Origin: Stentor roeselii
Taxonomy: Eukaryota; Ciliophora; Heterotrichea; Heterotrichida; Stentoridae
Assembly: GCA_006503475.1 (NCBI GenBank)
Contig: RSEH01000017.1
Location: forward strand, 170,508-234,507
DNA: 64,000 nucleotides
Direction of reading: 5' to 3'
A program made the translations under genes and the position numbers. Positions within the stretch are counted from its first letter, which is position 1. Every line of letters starts with the position of its first letter. The notes beneath the pieces are model-generated. The model was not told the DNA's origin and ran no database searches. It saw only the letters and a list, made by a program, of their open reading frames with translations. Shown piece by piece: positions 28,702 through 38,649 of this stretch.

Positions 28702-31446
28702 TTCAGACTTTAATTTTAGAAAGTTTTTATGAATGGAGTTGGAAGGGGATGGAGTGGTTTGGGGATGTGGAGAGATTTAAATGTTTTTTATCAGATTGAA
28801 TAATATGATTTTCAATGATTGAATGATTAAAATTACTTAGAATATGTCAAATATTTAAAAAAAAGAGTATTACAAGCTGAATTTACCCAAATCTATTATA
28901 TTGAAGATTTCTTACATTTTATTAGTCAGGCCAACTTGTCTAGTCCTATCTATCTGTTATCGTTAATTGACAAATAATTATGGAATTTCTGAGAATAATA
29001 TTAACAGTCTTCAACAAGTTGACAAAGAAGATCAACTTGAACCAGGAAAAAATTGAAAAAATTGAAAAAATTTCTCAAACTTTTGAAGTTTTTGTTAAAC
29101 ATGGCAATTCGACTTTATTAAAATGAGAGAGTAAAAACTTCTAAAATTTAAAGTCTTGATATATTCGCACTTTGAAGATCAATGATAAGTATTTCTGGAT
29201 CTGAATTTAAAAATGAAGCTAAACGGTTAAATGCAGATCTTTATCATTTTTTAGTATTTTCATTTGCTTTTGCGTTTCTAATGATTTAGGATTGTAAAAT
29301 CATTGCAGTTGTGGCAAATATGTGTCAGAGTTAAAAAACTTTGAAGTAAGCGTCTCTATGTAAAGACATTTTTTTCGATTAGCAATTTGATCAATTTTCC
29401 TTGATAACAAAAAATTTTAAGTAGATATATGACAGTCTTTTATCATTACCAGCAGACTCTGAAAGTAAATCGCTTAACTTTAATTGAAAATTCTTTGATT
29501 AAGTAGAGTTTTCACTGATGAGGGTATCGACTGCTAATTTTCTAAAATTTTGTGATGTGGATGATTAAAAAGTAGCTTTTTTTCTTTATATAAACTTTTG
29601 CTGGAAAAAAAGTATTAAATATTGGGATTAAAAGTAATTAGGATATCACAAAATGAAAAATTTAATTATACAATTGTGAAGAGATCTTAAAACTAAAAGG
29701 AATAGCTTGAAGAAAAAATGATTAGGATTATAAGAATCTTTAAATTAAGATTCCAGAATTTTTTAAATATCAGGATTATCAGTCATAATTTAGAAAAAAA
29801 ATCAAGCAAATAACACATAATTTGAAGTTTAAGCCAGAGTTTATAAGAAAAGAATGCTTAAGACATAATTTGTTTTGTATCTTGCCTTATATTAGCTTCT
29901 CAGTTTTCCTGCCAGACCCTAAAATTTAAAGTTTCTTAAATATAAAGAAATCATAAAAAATTACAATTTTTGTATTTTTTTTTAATCCATCCTAGATTAG
30001 GTTACTGGGACTCCACAGTCTAGCTTTACAAAGATATTAAATTTGATAATTATACTATAATTTAGAAGTTATATTTATTGATTAGAGATAGAAGAAAATA
30101 TAAACTATGAATTATAAGATCAGCTCTTTTCTTTGCTCGGTGATAAGCTTCTATAAAAAGGAGAAGTAAGTACAAAAAATATTTTAGAAAAATACTTGTA
30201 AAATAAAAAAGCATCAAATAAAATATCTCTTCAATTCCTTACTATTTATATTGTGAAAAAGGCTGAAAAACTGATAAATTCATTGAATGAATGAAGCTAA
30301 CCTCTAAGAATTTGCTACTATTTTAATATTTTCCCATTAAGAAGATCTAACTATTTTAATGAAAAATATAAATCTTATGAAGAAAAACAGATATTCTTAG
30401 ATATCCATGAAGATTCAAATGTTTTATAAGTTTAGAAAATTTCAATTAGGTTAACAAAGATATTATTAATGAAATTAGGAATATTATTGCACTACTAGAG
30501 ACAGTTCTACATATTTTTACTTTCATTGATGGAAATTCCTCAGATAAAATGAAAAATATTTGTTGAAGCCCTCAGTTGTATTAAATGTATGATGAAAATT
30601 CAAAATCAAATTTTGTTAATAAGGTGCTGAATGTAATTAAAAATAAATTCAAAAACTAACGGAAAATCTAGAAATAAGATTTTTTTTTAAAACGTCGTGG
30701 TAATGAACTTCGGAAGTTTTACCCAACTAGCTATCATAATTGATCAAACATTAGTCACATATTTACATCTTTTTATTCCCGAGATCATTCAATAGTAATG
30801 AATCCAAATAAAATTAGAGAATTATTGACAATAAGATAACAGAAAAAAAAATTATATGAAGTACAGCATCAAATAATATAATATCTATGAATGTAATGCC
30901 ATATTTTTATAATTCTGCACAATCTTCTTAATTCTGATATATTAATGGATATTCTATTTGAAAAAACAAAAAATGAAAAAGATGCTTGCGATATTTTAAT
31001 CCTTAAGACTTTATAGAAATTTACAGAGTATTATAAAAAAATACAATCCTTTATACTACAAGCTATTGATTATGATAGATTCAATAATATTAAACAGACA
31101 GAATATTTGAATACACAAAAGTCATCCTTTGAATACTTTGACCTAATGATCTTGATGATTTAAGAGTTTTTTTTATTGAATTAGTCATCCAGAATTCTCA
31201 TTTAGGTTTACTTAAAATAATTTATGAATTGATGACACAAATAAATGATAAATAAGTGATTCTATCATTTTCAGATATAATAAATATTCTATCATTTCCC
31301 TTCCCCAAATCATAGTAATCAATAATTAATATTCATCAAATAAACCTTCCTATATTTCAATCTCTAAACCCCTAAATTAATCCTTCCAAATTTCTTCCAT
31401 TTATCTACTCCACTTGAAACACCTCCACAAAAAATCATAAACACTC
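28702..31446. other. 2.7-kb AT-rich spacer
   Basis: Mostly low-complexity AT-rich sequence. A 48-codon open frame at 28980-29126 (start MEFLRIILTVFNKLTKK) stands alone and is weak. A stronger coding-like remnant occupies 30483-31255 and is listed separately. The plus strand is G-rich just after the USP47-like stop and C-rich at 31290-31440 next to the minus-strand gene end, the 3'-flank signature of both neighbours. Confidence 0.5.
30483..31255 (+). pseudogene. Decayed protein-coding remnant, unidentified
   Basis: A frame with coding-like composition (IIALLETVLHIFTFIDGNSS, then NFVNKVLNVIKNKF) runs through several stops. From 30945 it reads MDILFEKTKNEKDACDILIL, a TAG at 31014-31016, then KFTEYYKKIQSFILQAIDYD and NTQKSSFEYF. 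After a one-base shift near 31142 it continues PNDLDDLRVFFIELVIQ, then HLGLLKIIYELMTQINDK and TAA. Amphipathic helices suggest an alpha-solenoid protein. No 15-nt GT-AG intron removes the stops. I cannot name the family. Confidence 0.45.
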
Positions 31447-31806
31447 TCAATAAATTCTATTAGAACTTACAAAAAACCCTTGAAAATTTCCAAAGTTTTC
31501 CTTAGACCTCCTTTCTCTAGCAGGTAAATTTTTCCTTAACGGTAGCGATTTTCTCCTGATTTTAAACTGTTTATGACTAGTCAAAGGATTTTCAACTAAA
31601 TAATAAGGCGAATCAGTTCGATTTGATATAAAAAACTTGGAATCCGGGGAATTCTGTGGAGATTTTCTTATCCTAACAAAAATATCCCCACATTTTCTAT
31701 CACTTTCCTTAAAAGCCCTTCTTTTTCCCTTCTTTTTCAAGATTCTTTCAATCCTGGCATCAAGATCCTTGAAGATCTTTGCAGTATCCTTCGTGATTTC
31801 ACACAT
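31447..31806 (-). CDS. Small basic protein, unknown function
   Basis: 119 aa, rich in Lys, Arg and Ser; N-terminal 30 residues helical (DTAKIFKDLDARIERILKKK), the rest basic and probably disordered. No domain recognised. The ATG lies 9 nt after the stop of the ArfGAP gene on the same strand and follows GATAATAAT. The tight spacing suggests either very short UTRs or a shared transcript. Confidence 0.5.
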   Translation of the reverse strand: MCEITKDTAKIFKDLDARIERILKKKGKRRAFKESDRKCGDIFVRIRKSPQNSPDSKFFISNRTDSPYYLVENPLTSHKQFKIRRKSLPLRKNLPARERRSKENFGNFQGFFVSSNRIY

Positions 31807-31815
31807 ATTATTATC

Positions 31816-32706
31816 CTATTTACCGAGAATGCTTTTAGCCTTCTGGACAATCTCACTTCCCTGAAGCCTTTCAACTGAATGTTGGTAGTTTTCCTTTATT
31901 TTTTCTTTTGAAGACTCGTAGGTTTCGATTACCTTCGCTTTTGACTTTTCATAAGTTTCAACTACTGCAACTTTTGAACTTTCGTACTTTTCACGGAAGG
32001 TCTCGCCGGGGTTTTCCATTGTTTGCTTCGTTGATTCTTTTATACTTTCGTAGATTTCTTCACTTTTTACCTTGATACCTGTAAATGTCCCTTTGTAGTC
32101 GAAATTTTCTACCTTTTCGGAGATTTCGTGGAATATTTCTGTGGTTTTTCCTTTTATGTCTTCGAATGTTAAGTCTTTTATCTTGTCGCTTAGGTTTTTG
32201 CTGTATTCTTTAGCGTTTAACCAGAATTTTTCAAGGATTTGTTGGAAGGTTAGACCTTGTGTGCTGATTTTTAGGTTTTCTATGAAACTTGCTGTTTCGA
32301 TTACTGGCTGTTGCCCAATTTCCAAATCAGGAGGTTCAACACACAATTCACCTCCTTCAGCGCGAGCCTTCAAACAATCCCTATAAAACTGAACCGCTTT
32401 CGTCCTATAAACCTGTAAATTTTTCTGCATACAATAAGAAGTCAAAAAGTCCTCTAAAGCTTCATTTCCTCCAAATTCCATCATTTTGAGTTGTTTTTCA
32501 TTCCATTCATCCATAGTAATCGACCTGACAAAGCTAATCTGAACTCCAAGTCCCCGATGCACCCCAGCACACTTAAGACACAAGAAGATTCCATTATTAA
32601 CAGAAGTCCATTCAGAGTCGCTACTTCCACAGTCAAAGCAGAAGTTATTAGAACTTTCTTTCTTAAGCTTCTCCATAACAGTCAAACTATGCGAATCCAG
32701 TTCCAT
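31816..32706 (-). CDS. ArfGAP-domain protein
   Basis: 296 aa. Residues 15-120 form an ArfGAP domain: zinc finger CX2CX16CX2C at C23, C26, C43 and C46 (NFCFDCGSSDSEWTSV, IFLCLKCAG), and the catalytic Arg at 51 in GVHRGLG, followed by VRSITMDEW and FGGNEAL. It stimulates GTP hydrolysis on Arf proteins and so controls vesicle coat release. The C-terminal half is a long amphipathic helical region with repeating ETYEKSKAKV-like 11-residue units, reminiscent of lipid-binding or LEA-like helices and possibly equivalent to the curvature-sensing ALPS part of ArfGAP1. It is divergent from the ankyrin-DHHC gene, with 81 bp between the ATGs; GGTTATAA abuts this ATG. Confidence 0.88.
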   Translation of the reverse strand: MELDSHSLTVMEKLKKESSNNFCFDCGSSDSEWTSVNNGIFLCLKCAGVHRGLGVQISFVRSITMDEWNEKQLKMMEFGGNEALEDFLTSYCMQKNLQVYRTKAVQFYRDCLKARAEGGELCVEPPDLEIGQQPVIETASFIENLKISTQGLTFQQILEKFWLNAKEYSKNLSDKIKDLTFEDIKGKTTEIFHEISEKVENFDYKGTFTGIKVKSEEIYESIKESTKQTMENPGETFREKYESSKVAVVETYEKSKAKVIETYESSKEKIKENYQHSVERLQGSEIVQKAKSILGK

Positions 32707-32787
32707 TTATAACCAAATTCATTAAATCTCATCAACTTTAACTGTCGACACCTTCTTTATCACACCTAGTGAAAAAATTCTTGATAA

Positions 32788-34434
32788 ATGTCAGAGTCTC
32801 AACTGTTCATCGCAGCTGTTTACAAAGCCGACCTTCAAGAAATCTACAGAGTGCTTCGTAGGACATCAGTGCATCCTTATCAATGTAAAGACAGTCGCGG
32901 TCATACCGCGATGCACATCGCAGCATTAAACGCGAATTTATCGATAATAAACTTTTTAGCAGACTATGTAAAAACTAAGCAGGTGACTTACAAATACAAA
33001 CTTGAAGCAAAGGAAATACTAGAGAATTGGGTAAACATGCAAACTGATGAAGGTTTTTTAGCTGTTCACTTCGCTGCTTTTAAGGGGTATATGGTGAGAG
33101 AAAAATAGAAAATATTGAAAAGACTTATTGCTTTAGGCTCTGATTTGAGAGGGACTAATAATCAAGGACTGACTTTAATGCATGTCGCTGCTCAAGGCGA
33201 CCAGGCATTGAGTTTGGTTTATCTTCAGGAACTGGGACTGAAGATTGACCCTCTTGATGAAAAGGGAGGGACTCCTCTGCATTGGGCTTCGTATATGGGA
33301 TGTGAAGTTGCAGCTTCTGTCGTTCTTTCTTGGTACTCTAAAGAACAAGTGAATAAACAGGATGATGATGGACATAGTCCTTTGCATCTTGCAACTATTG
33401 CTGGAAATTCAAGGATTGTCAAGAATTTATTGCTTAAAGGGGCTGATCGAAGAGTTCAGGATAAGAAAGGAAAAACTCCGAGAGAAGTAGCGATTGAAAA
33501 AAATCATAGCAGCTTGGTTGCCATGCTTAAACAACCGGGACTGTTCGCGGAATGTGGAGTTAAACCGCCTTTGAGACCACCGCAGCCGAATTATATGTCG
33601 GTTAGTTTTTTTATACTTTTCTTTGGTGGTGGGGTGCTGCTCACAATGATCTTTTCAATTCAATACATCCACTACGTTCCCAGCATTCTCTTCGGTATCC
33701 AAGTGGCCTTCACAATCTTCCTATTCCTTCTGGTGCTAAACCGTGACCCTGGTTACCTTCACCCAGACCCTGGTCTTCCCCTTCTGACCTTATACGAAAA
33801 ATACGAAAGCCACCTGGTATGTCCAGACTGTAAAATCTTCAGACCGCCCCGTTCTCGACACTGTCAATGTTGCGACAAATGCGTAGAAAAATTCGACCAC
33901 CACTGCCCATGGGTGAGCAACTGCATCGGGGCAAGGAACTTAGGACTTTTTTTTTCCTTCATCAACTCAATCTGGGTGTCTCTCATCTACTGCATGGTTG
34001 CCAGTCTTGTAGTCCTCACCTCTGACCATAAAGATAAAGGACTTTACACAGTCCCCCTCGAAGTCGATAAAGTCTTAGCAGGGCTCATCGGCTTCGTCGC
34101 TTTGATTTTTTTCTTTCCTGTCAGTTATCTTGTTTATGTTCATTATAACAACTTCAGGAAAAATAGTACAACTAATGAAAGGTTTTCTAAATCGAATCAA
34201 AAAGAAGAAGACCAGGTTAATACCTTGAGTTTTGTTGTACCTAATCAAAGTTGTTTTAAAAACTTTTACTCGATGTGTTGCAATACTGGAAAACCTAGTC
34301 GAGTTTCTGTTGAATTTAGAAAAGTTGAGGAGATTGATGAGGATTATAAAGAGATTTTGAAGGATTTCGAAAAACAATACGGGTCTCCCAGGAATGTTTC
34401 GATGATGGACTTGATGAGCCAAGGTAATAAGTAA
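32788..34434 (+). CDS. Ankyrin-repeat DHHC palmitoyltransferase, two exons
   Basis: Exons 32788-33093 and 33109-34434 around a 15-nt intron; 543 aa. Residues about 5-260 carry ankyrin repeats ([52 protein letters not shown]). Two transmembrane helices at about 266-310 are followed by the cysteine-rich domain [35 protein letters not shown] (about 339-375) with the catalytic DHHC, and two more helices near 388-455. The protein is of the zDHHC13/17 (HIP14, yeast Akr1) type and should S-acylate proteins at Golgi or endosomal membranes. The active-site DHHC is intact. Confidence 0.93.
33094..33108 (+). other. 15-nt intron in the ankyrin-DHHC gene
   Basis: GTGAGAGAAAAATAG, the only one of the six starting GTG rather than GTA. 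Removal joins GGG TAT ATG to AAA ATA TTG AAA and completes an ankyrin repeat. Retention ends in TAG. A at position 10. Confidence 0.9.
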
Positions 34435-34452
34435 ATTATTAGGAGGATATTA

Positions 34453-35811
34453 ATGAGTAAAGGGTTTGATGGGTTTAAAGCTTTAAACGTAAAGGAAAAG
34501 TCAGAGGTTATTGAAAAACATTTGAAAATTTCGCTTTGTAATACTTTTCCACTTGCTGAATGCATTCAGATCAGCTCGGATTCAACTTTTTTACTTACTG
34601 GGCATCAAGACGGGACCATCAGAAAGTGGAGCACTTTAAGTACTATGAAAGATTTGATAGTCGCTTCACATAAACTGAAAGTCCTGTCGATTTGTCTCAG
34701 TGACTCTCATTTAATTTCATCGGGTCAGGACAGCAAACTTAAAATATGGAGTCTTCCTGGTTTCCTTGAAATTTTCTCGTTCGATGTAAAAATCACTTCC
34801 TTGGCATTCCAAATCGCCTCCTCTTGTTTTTTTGCTGGTAGTGAAGAAGGAGAAATCTACAAAATTAACCTTAATAACAAATCTCCACTTTTCAAGAAAA
34901 ACTTGGGAAATACCGTCAGTTCTTTGATTTCTCTTCAAAATTATCATTTGATTCATGTAGGGTGTGAAGATGGCAGAGCTTTTTTTATTGAAAGTGATTT
35001 GAATGTGTTTGGAAACATGATGAACCATGATGCGAGTGTTTCTTGTGCATGTGAAAATGACTTTAAAGTAATCACCGGGTCTTCTGATAAATTTATAAGG
35101 GTCTGGAGGACTGAAACTCAAGAACTTCTGATGAAATCCTTAACAACTATCACAATTTTCTTAAATCTCCAAATCTACAAAGAAACTTTAATAATCACCC
35201 CTCTCGGAAAATTTCTCATTTTCTTAAACCTCGATTCTCTTTCACTGATTCAAGAGTTAAATTTCGAAGAGAACTTAAAATGTTCCTTATTATTAAAAAA
35301 CCAGTTATTTTACTCAGGAACTCACAGAAATTTAAGAGTTTTCGACCTTGAAACACGGTCAACAGGTAGGGTGTTAAATGGCCACAAGTCAAACATTGTC
35401 TCTTTAGTCTTGAGTTCCCCTCCAGATCTTCTTGCATCAGGAGGTCGAGACAACACAATCCGTGTCTGGGACCTGGCCTTGGGACTACAAGTGAAAATCC
35501 TCTACGGCCATAAAAGTCTTGTTCGTTTTTTATGCTTCGCTGATGAAAACTCTAAAATTCTTTCGATTTCCGATGACAAGACCTTGAAAATCTGGGACTT
35601 AGCAAGTGAAATAGTTTCCAAAAGTATTTCAGTCACTTCAGTCCACACAAAACTCAGCTCAAACTTGTCTTATCTAAAAGGGTGGATTTCATATATTTGC
35701 AATGATAACACTTATCAACTATGGAGCATGGCGAAGCTTGAAAAACCTTTGAAAATCTCTAGAAAGTACCTTTTTTTATTGAAATATCGAAAGAAAGTTA
35801 GAGTATTTTAA
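34453..35811 (+). CDS. WD40-repeat protein
   Basis: 452 aa forming at least seven WD40-like blades across the whole length. Clear units are GHQDGTIRKW, GQDSKLKIW, GSSDKFIRVW, GGRDNTIRVWDL (preceded by LNGHKSNIVSLV) and SDDKTLKIWDL (preceded by LYGHKSLVRFL). There is no extra domain, so it is a scaffold or adaptor whose partner cannot be told from sequence. It follows the DHHC gene after 18 nt with ATATTA before its ATG, and ends 8 nt from the stop of the convergent C2H2 gene. Confidence 0.85.
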   Translation: MSKGFDGFKALNVKEKSEVIEKHLKISLCNTFPLAECIQISSDSTFLLTGHQDGTIRKWSTLSTMKDLIVASHKLKVLSICLSDSHLISSGQDSKLKIWSLPGFLEIFSFDVKITSLAFQIASSCFFAGSEEGEIYKINLNNKSPLFKKNLGNTVSSLISLQNYHLIHVGCEDGRAFFIESDLNVFGNMMNHDASVSCACENDFKVITGSSDKFIRVWRTETQELLMKSLTTITIFLNLQIYKETLIITPLGKFLIFLNLDSLSLIQELNFEENLKCSLLLKNQLFYSGTHRNLRVFDLETRSTGRVLNGHKSNIVSLVLSSPPDLLASGGRDNTIRVWDLALGLQVKILYGHKSLVRFLCFADENSKILSISDDKTLKIWDLASEIVSKSISVTSVHTKLSSNLSYLKGWISYICNDNTYQLWSMAKLEKPLKISRKYLFLLKYRKKVRVF

Positions 35812-35819
35812 TATTAAAA

Positions 35820-36257
35820 CTAAAGACTTGGCAATTTGAACTCTTGAGGTGAAGAGATTTTAGGAAGTAAGTTCTTTGCACCGAAGCCTCCATCGATTCG
35901 GTATTTTCTGACTTTTTCTTCATTCTTTGTAAGAATTGAAGTCACCAGGTCGATGTTGATGTCCTCGCCGGTGACTTGGATGAGTTTTATGTTGTTGTGG
36001 ATGCGCTTGTGGGCTGAATATTGACTTGCATGCCGAAATCTTTTTCCACAGCCGAGTTCTTTGCAGATGAAAGGAATTTCTTTCGAGTGGGTCATCAGAT
36101 GCTCTTGAAGATTTTGCTTGGAGGATAAAACCTTTTGGCAGTAGTGACATTGGAACTTTTTTGTTGAACCGTGAAGAGCGTCTTTGTGCCTTTTGAGGTT
36201 AATTTTAGACTTGTATCGTTTTTTACACCCTGGCTCATCGCAACAATAGGTATCCAT
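35820..36257 (-). CDS. C2H2 zinc-finger protein
   Basis: 145 aa with three C2H2 fingers in the first 85 residues: CDEPGCKKRY with HKDALH, CHYCQKVL with HLMTH, and CKELGCGKRF with HKRIH. The spacing of the first and third (C-x4-C) is TFIIIA-like. A tail of 60 residues lacks a known domain. Probable nucleic-acid-binding regulator. CAATA precedes the ATG; the 166 bp upstream separate it from the phosphatase gene on the same strand. Confidence 0.85.
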   Translation of the reverse strand: MDTYCCDEPGCKKRYKSKINLKRHKDALHGSTKKFQCHYCQKVLSSKQNLQEHLMTHSKEIPFICKELGCGKRFRHASQYSAHKRIHNNIKLIQVTGEDINIDLVTSILTKNEEKVRKYRIDGGFGAKNLLPKISSPQEFKLPSL

Positions 36258-36423
36258 TATTGAATTATGGCCTAGCTCTACTATTGTTAATGCTTGTTAG
36301 CTGAGTTTGGGTAAAATATGGAAATTATTATGATAAAAATGAAATGAATGTCTTGATAATAGAGGCATTTTTCACTTTATTAATTAAAACTTTTTAACCT
36401 TTTCGAGATCTTGAAAATCCATG

Positions 36424-37491
36424 TTATTTATTATCAAGTTGTCTGAAGTACTCTTCCATATCTTCATCACTATCCTTATCTATTTTAACAACTTCGAAAG
36501 ACTGAGAGTTTTTTTCATTAAACTGAATGATTGACCTGGAAAAAGACCCATCAAGCACTTCTTCATTCAAATCAAGGAAAAAGTCCAAAGTAAACATTTC
36601 TGGAAACCTAGAGTCAACAAAAGCTCCATCAATTTCTTGTCTTGTAAACCTAAAGACCTCATTTTCCACAAAAGCCGTGTGAAACATGACCCTAAAAATA
36701 GTAAAAGTATTATTTTTCCCCAAATGTCTGCATCTTATAAGCACATCTTCCTCCACCACCAAGTTCAAATCAAAAACAAAGCTCAAGTCACTTTCTCCAA
36801 AAACCTGTGGAGGTGAATCTCGATCATGAGAAGCATAAACAAGATCAGAATTCTGAAAGACCTGCAAATAAGGCCTGACAGTTCCATCTTTTTCAATGCG
36901 AGGAATGCCGTCGACGATGATTTTCTTGATTCTGAGTCTTCTGCTGTTTGGCGCCGGCCTTTCAACGAGCTCTTGGATGTACTTTAAGTATCTGAGTTGA
37001 GAAGGCAGTAGTTCAACTGGGTGCTTGCTTAGTTTAGAGACCTTGCGAAAGGCGTTCATTATCATTTTCTCCTCGCCTGTCCAGAGAAGGTAACCTGCAA
37101 GGACCATGCAACTCCGAGTCCCGGTTTTTTGACAGTGGATTAAAGCTTTATTTTCAGAGTCTTTCAGAAGCCAACGTGATATTGACTCGAAGATCGAGAA
37201 GAATATGGAAAGGTGAGGGTTTGGGTACCCGACGTATAAGAATTCGGAACATTTTCCGGAGAATTGGTCACTGTCGTAACTGTATTCGCTTAGGTTCCAG
37301 ATCTTGTAGTGGTCTTGGTATAGCCTTTCTAGGTATTGGTGAAGATGATGGCTTTGACATGATGGGAATGGGATCAGGATCAGGTTCTGAGATAGTGGCA
37401 ATAGCTCCAGCTCATCAGAAGCGGAGTCATCTGAAGGTGCATGGTCTTGCTTCTTGATTTTTTTCATAAGACTGCCTACAAACTTGTTCAT
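36424..37491 (-). CDS. PTEN/auxilin-like phosphatase plus C2 domain
   Basis: 355 aa. Residues about 25-180 are a PTEN-type dual-specificity phosphatase domain: CSEFLYVGYPNPH, then the P-loop IHCQKTGTRS near residue 119 (HC-x5-R kept), and LLPSQLRYLKYIQEL, which matches SPSHRRYLGY of auxilin/GAK and IPSQRRYVYY of PTEN. Residues about 185-350 resemble the PTEN C2 domain (LRIKKIIVDGIP, LQVFQNSDLVY, LIRCRHLG). The loop lacks the two lysines of PTEN (HCKAGKGR), and the N-terminal Asp of the WPD loop is not obvious, so lipid phosphatase activity is uncertain. No J domain follows, unlike auxilin. Confidence 0.78.
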   Translation of the reverse strand: MNKFVGSLMKKIKKQDHAPSDDSASDELELLPLSQNLILIPFPSCQSHHLHQYLERLYQDHYKIWNLSEYSYDSDQFSGKCSEFLYVGYPNPHLSIFFSIFESISRWLLKDSENKALIHCQKTGTRSCMVLAGYLLWTGEEKMIMNAFRKVSKLSKHPVELLPSQLRYLKYIQELVERPAPNSRRLRIKKIIVDGIPRIEKDGTVRPYLQVFQNSDLVYASHDRDSPPQVFGESDLSFVFDLNLVVEEDVLIRCRHLGKNNTFTIFRVMFHTAFVENEVFRFTRQEIDGAFVDSRFPEMFTLDFFLDLNEEVLDGSFSRSIIQFNEKNSQSFEVVKIDKDSDEDMEEYFRQLDNK

Positions 37492-37901
37492 GCGATTTAT
37501 TAGAGCTAGGGAACTCGGTATGATGATTGAGAAGTATTCAGTTGATACAAAAGATTAAGATTAGAATTTTACCACAAGGAACTTTTTGAAGGATAATTAT
37601 TTTAAGTTATTTAATATTTAGGTTTTACAACCTTTAGTCTAGAAAAACATTAAAAATCGATTATTTCAGCTTATTTCTCAGTTTTATTATAAAGTACTGC
37701 AAGTCCTCGTTCCTCATATTTTCCAACTTCTTCTAAAACTTAATAAAACACCCTCTACCTTCTCAATCACCAACTCACTAACAATTCCAACCGGTTCAAA
37801 TAACATCTTTCTTCCATTTCCTAATTTCCATCTCCAAAAATTCCCTGATCTATCCAAATTCTTAAATTTAATGAAAATATGATTGAATATCTAAGTAATT
37901 G
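37492..37901. promoter_or_regulatory. Divergent intergenic region
   Basis: 410 bp between the phosphatase gene and the cyclin gene, which diverge. The skew flips in the middle: G-richer on the plus strand near 37500, strongly C-rich and G-poor at 37740-37860 next to the cyclin start. Nothing else recognised. Confidence 0.45.
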
Positions 37902-38636
37902 ATGGATCAGTATAAAGAATTTACTTACACCAACGAGACTCTCCTTTACTTGCTCGAACGATCCAAGTCATTCCATGAAAAAGTCTCTTTCGATTACTTG
38001 AAAGAAATCCAGATTGGAAAAATAACATCAAGTAACCGAGAGTCAATCATTCACTGGCTTGCCGAGATCTGTGAAGAAAAGTCTTTTTCTAAGAAAGTTG
38101 AGCAGCTGGCGATTTCTTACATCGACTTGTTCTTGTCCAGGAAGGCACTTCCGGACCCGTCATTATTGGAACTAATCACTTACATTTGCTTATCTTTGAG
38201 TTTGAAATATGAAGAATTGCGGCATCTCAGCTTTTCAGACATTTTTTATTTATGTGGGCAGAGGTTCAGTGAAAAAGTGATACAAACGACCCAGATTTAT
38301 ACCTTGAGTCTTTTGGACTGGCAACTCGAGATTCCCACTCCTGGAGAAATCTTGACTTATTTGCTGATCACGACTTGTGAAAACTTCCAATGGGAACCGA
38401 TAGTAAAAAGTGCTGAAGGGTTCATGATGGTTGCTCGAAGTGACTACGAACTATCCCGTCAGCCTCTCGTTTCAATCGCCATAGCCAGTGCGCTATGCGT
38501 ATTCGAGAAGTCCAAACTGACAACATTTGCATCAGAGTGGCTGAACCAGTTATCAATATCTTACGGGTTCAGCTCAGATTCGCTGAAAGAACTAGCCAAG
38601 GGTATCTGGGACAAGGTGAATTCATATAAGCACTAA
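37902..38636 (+). CDS. Cyclin
   Basis: 244 aa from the ATG at 37902 (a TTG codon directly upstream extends the frame but is unlikely to be used). The first cyclin box (about residues 25-150) contains NRESIIHWLAEICEEKSF, VEQLAISYIDLFLSRK and LITYICLSLSLKYEEL, then LDWQLEIPTPGEIL; these match N-terminal cyclin boxes, with the MRxxLVDWL helix varied. A second, more divergent box follows (PLVSIAIASALCVFE). It should bind and activate a CDK. The subtype is uncertain: D-like or a ciliate-specific cyclin. A destruction box is not obvious. Confidence 0.8.
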   Translation: MDQYKEFTYTNETLLYLLERSKSFHEKVSFDYLKEIQIGKITSSNRESIIHWLAEICEEKSFSKKVEQLAISYIDLFLSRKALPDPSLLELITYICLSLSLKYEELRHLSFSDIFYLCGQRFSEKVIQTTQIYTLSLLDWQLEIPTPGEILTYLLITTCENFQWEPIVKSAEGFMMVARSDYELSRQPLVSIAIASALCVFEKSKLTTFASEWLNQLSISYGFSSDSLKELAKGIWDKVNSYKH

Positions 38637-38649
38637 TAATCTAACTAAT

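Noticed and set aside
28980-29126. 48-codon ORF after USP47 as a gene.
   Set aside because: Isolated, low complexity (IEKIEKI), no flank signature and no family; chance ORF or remnant.
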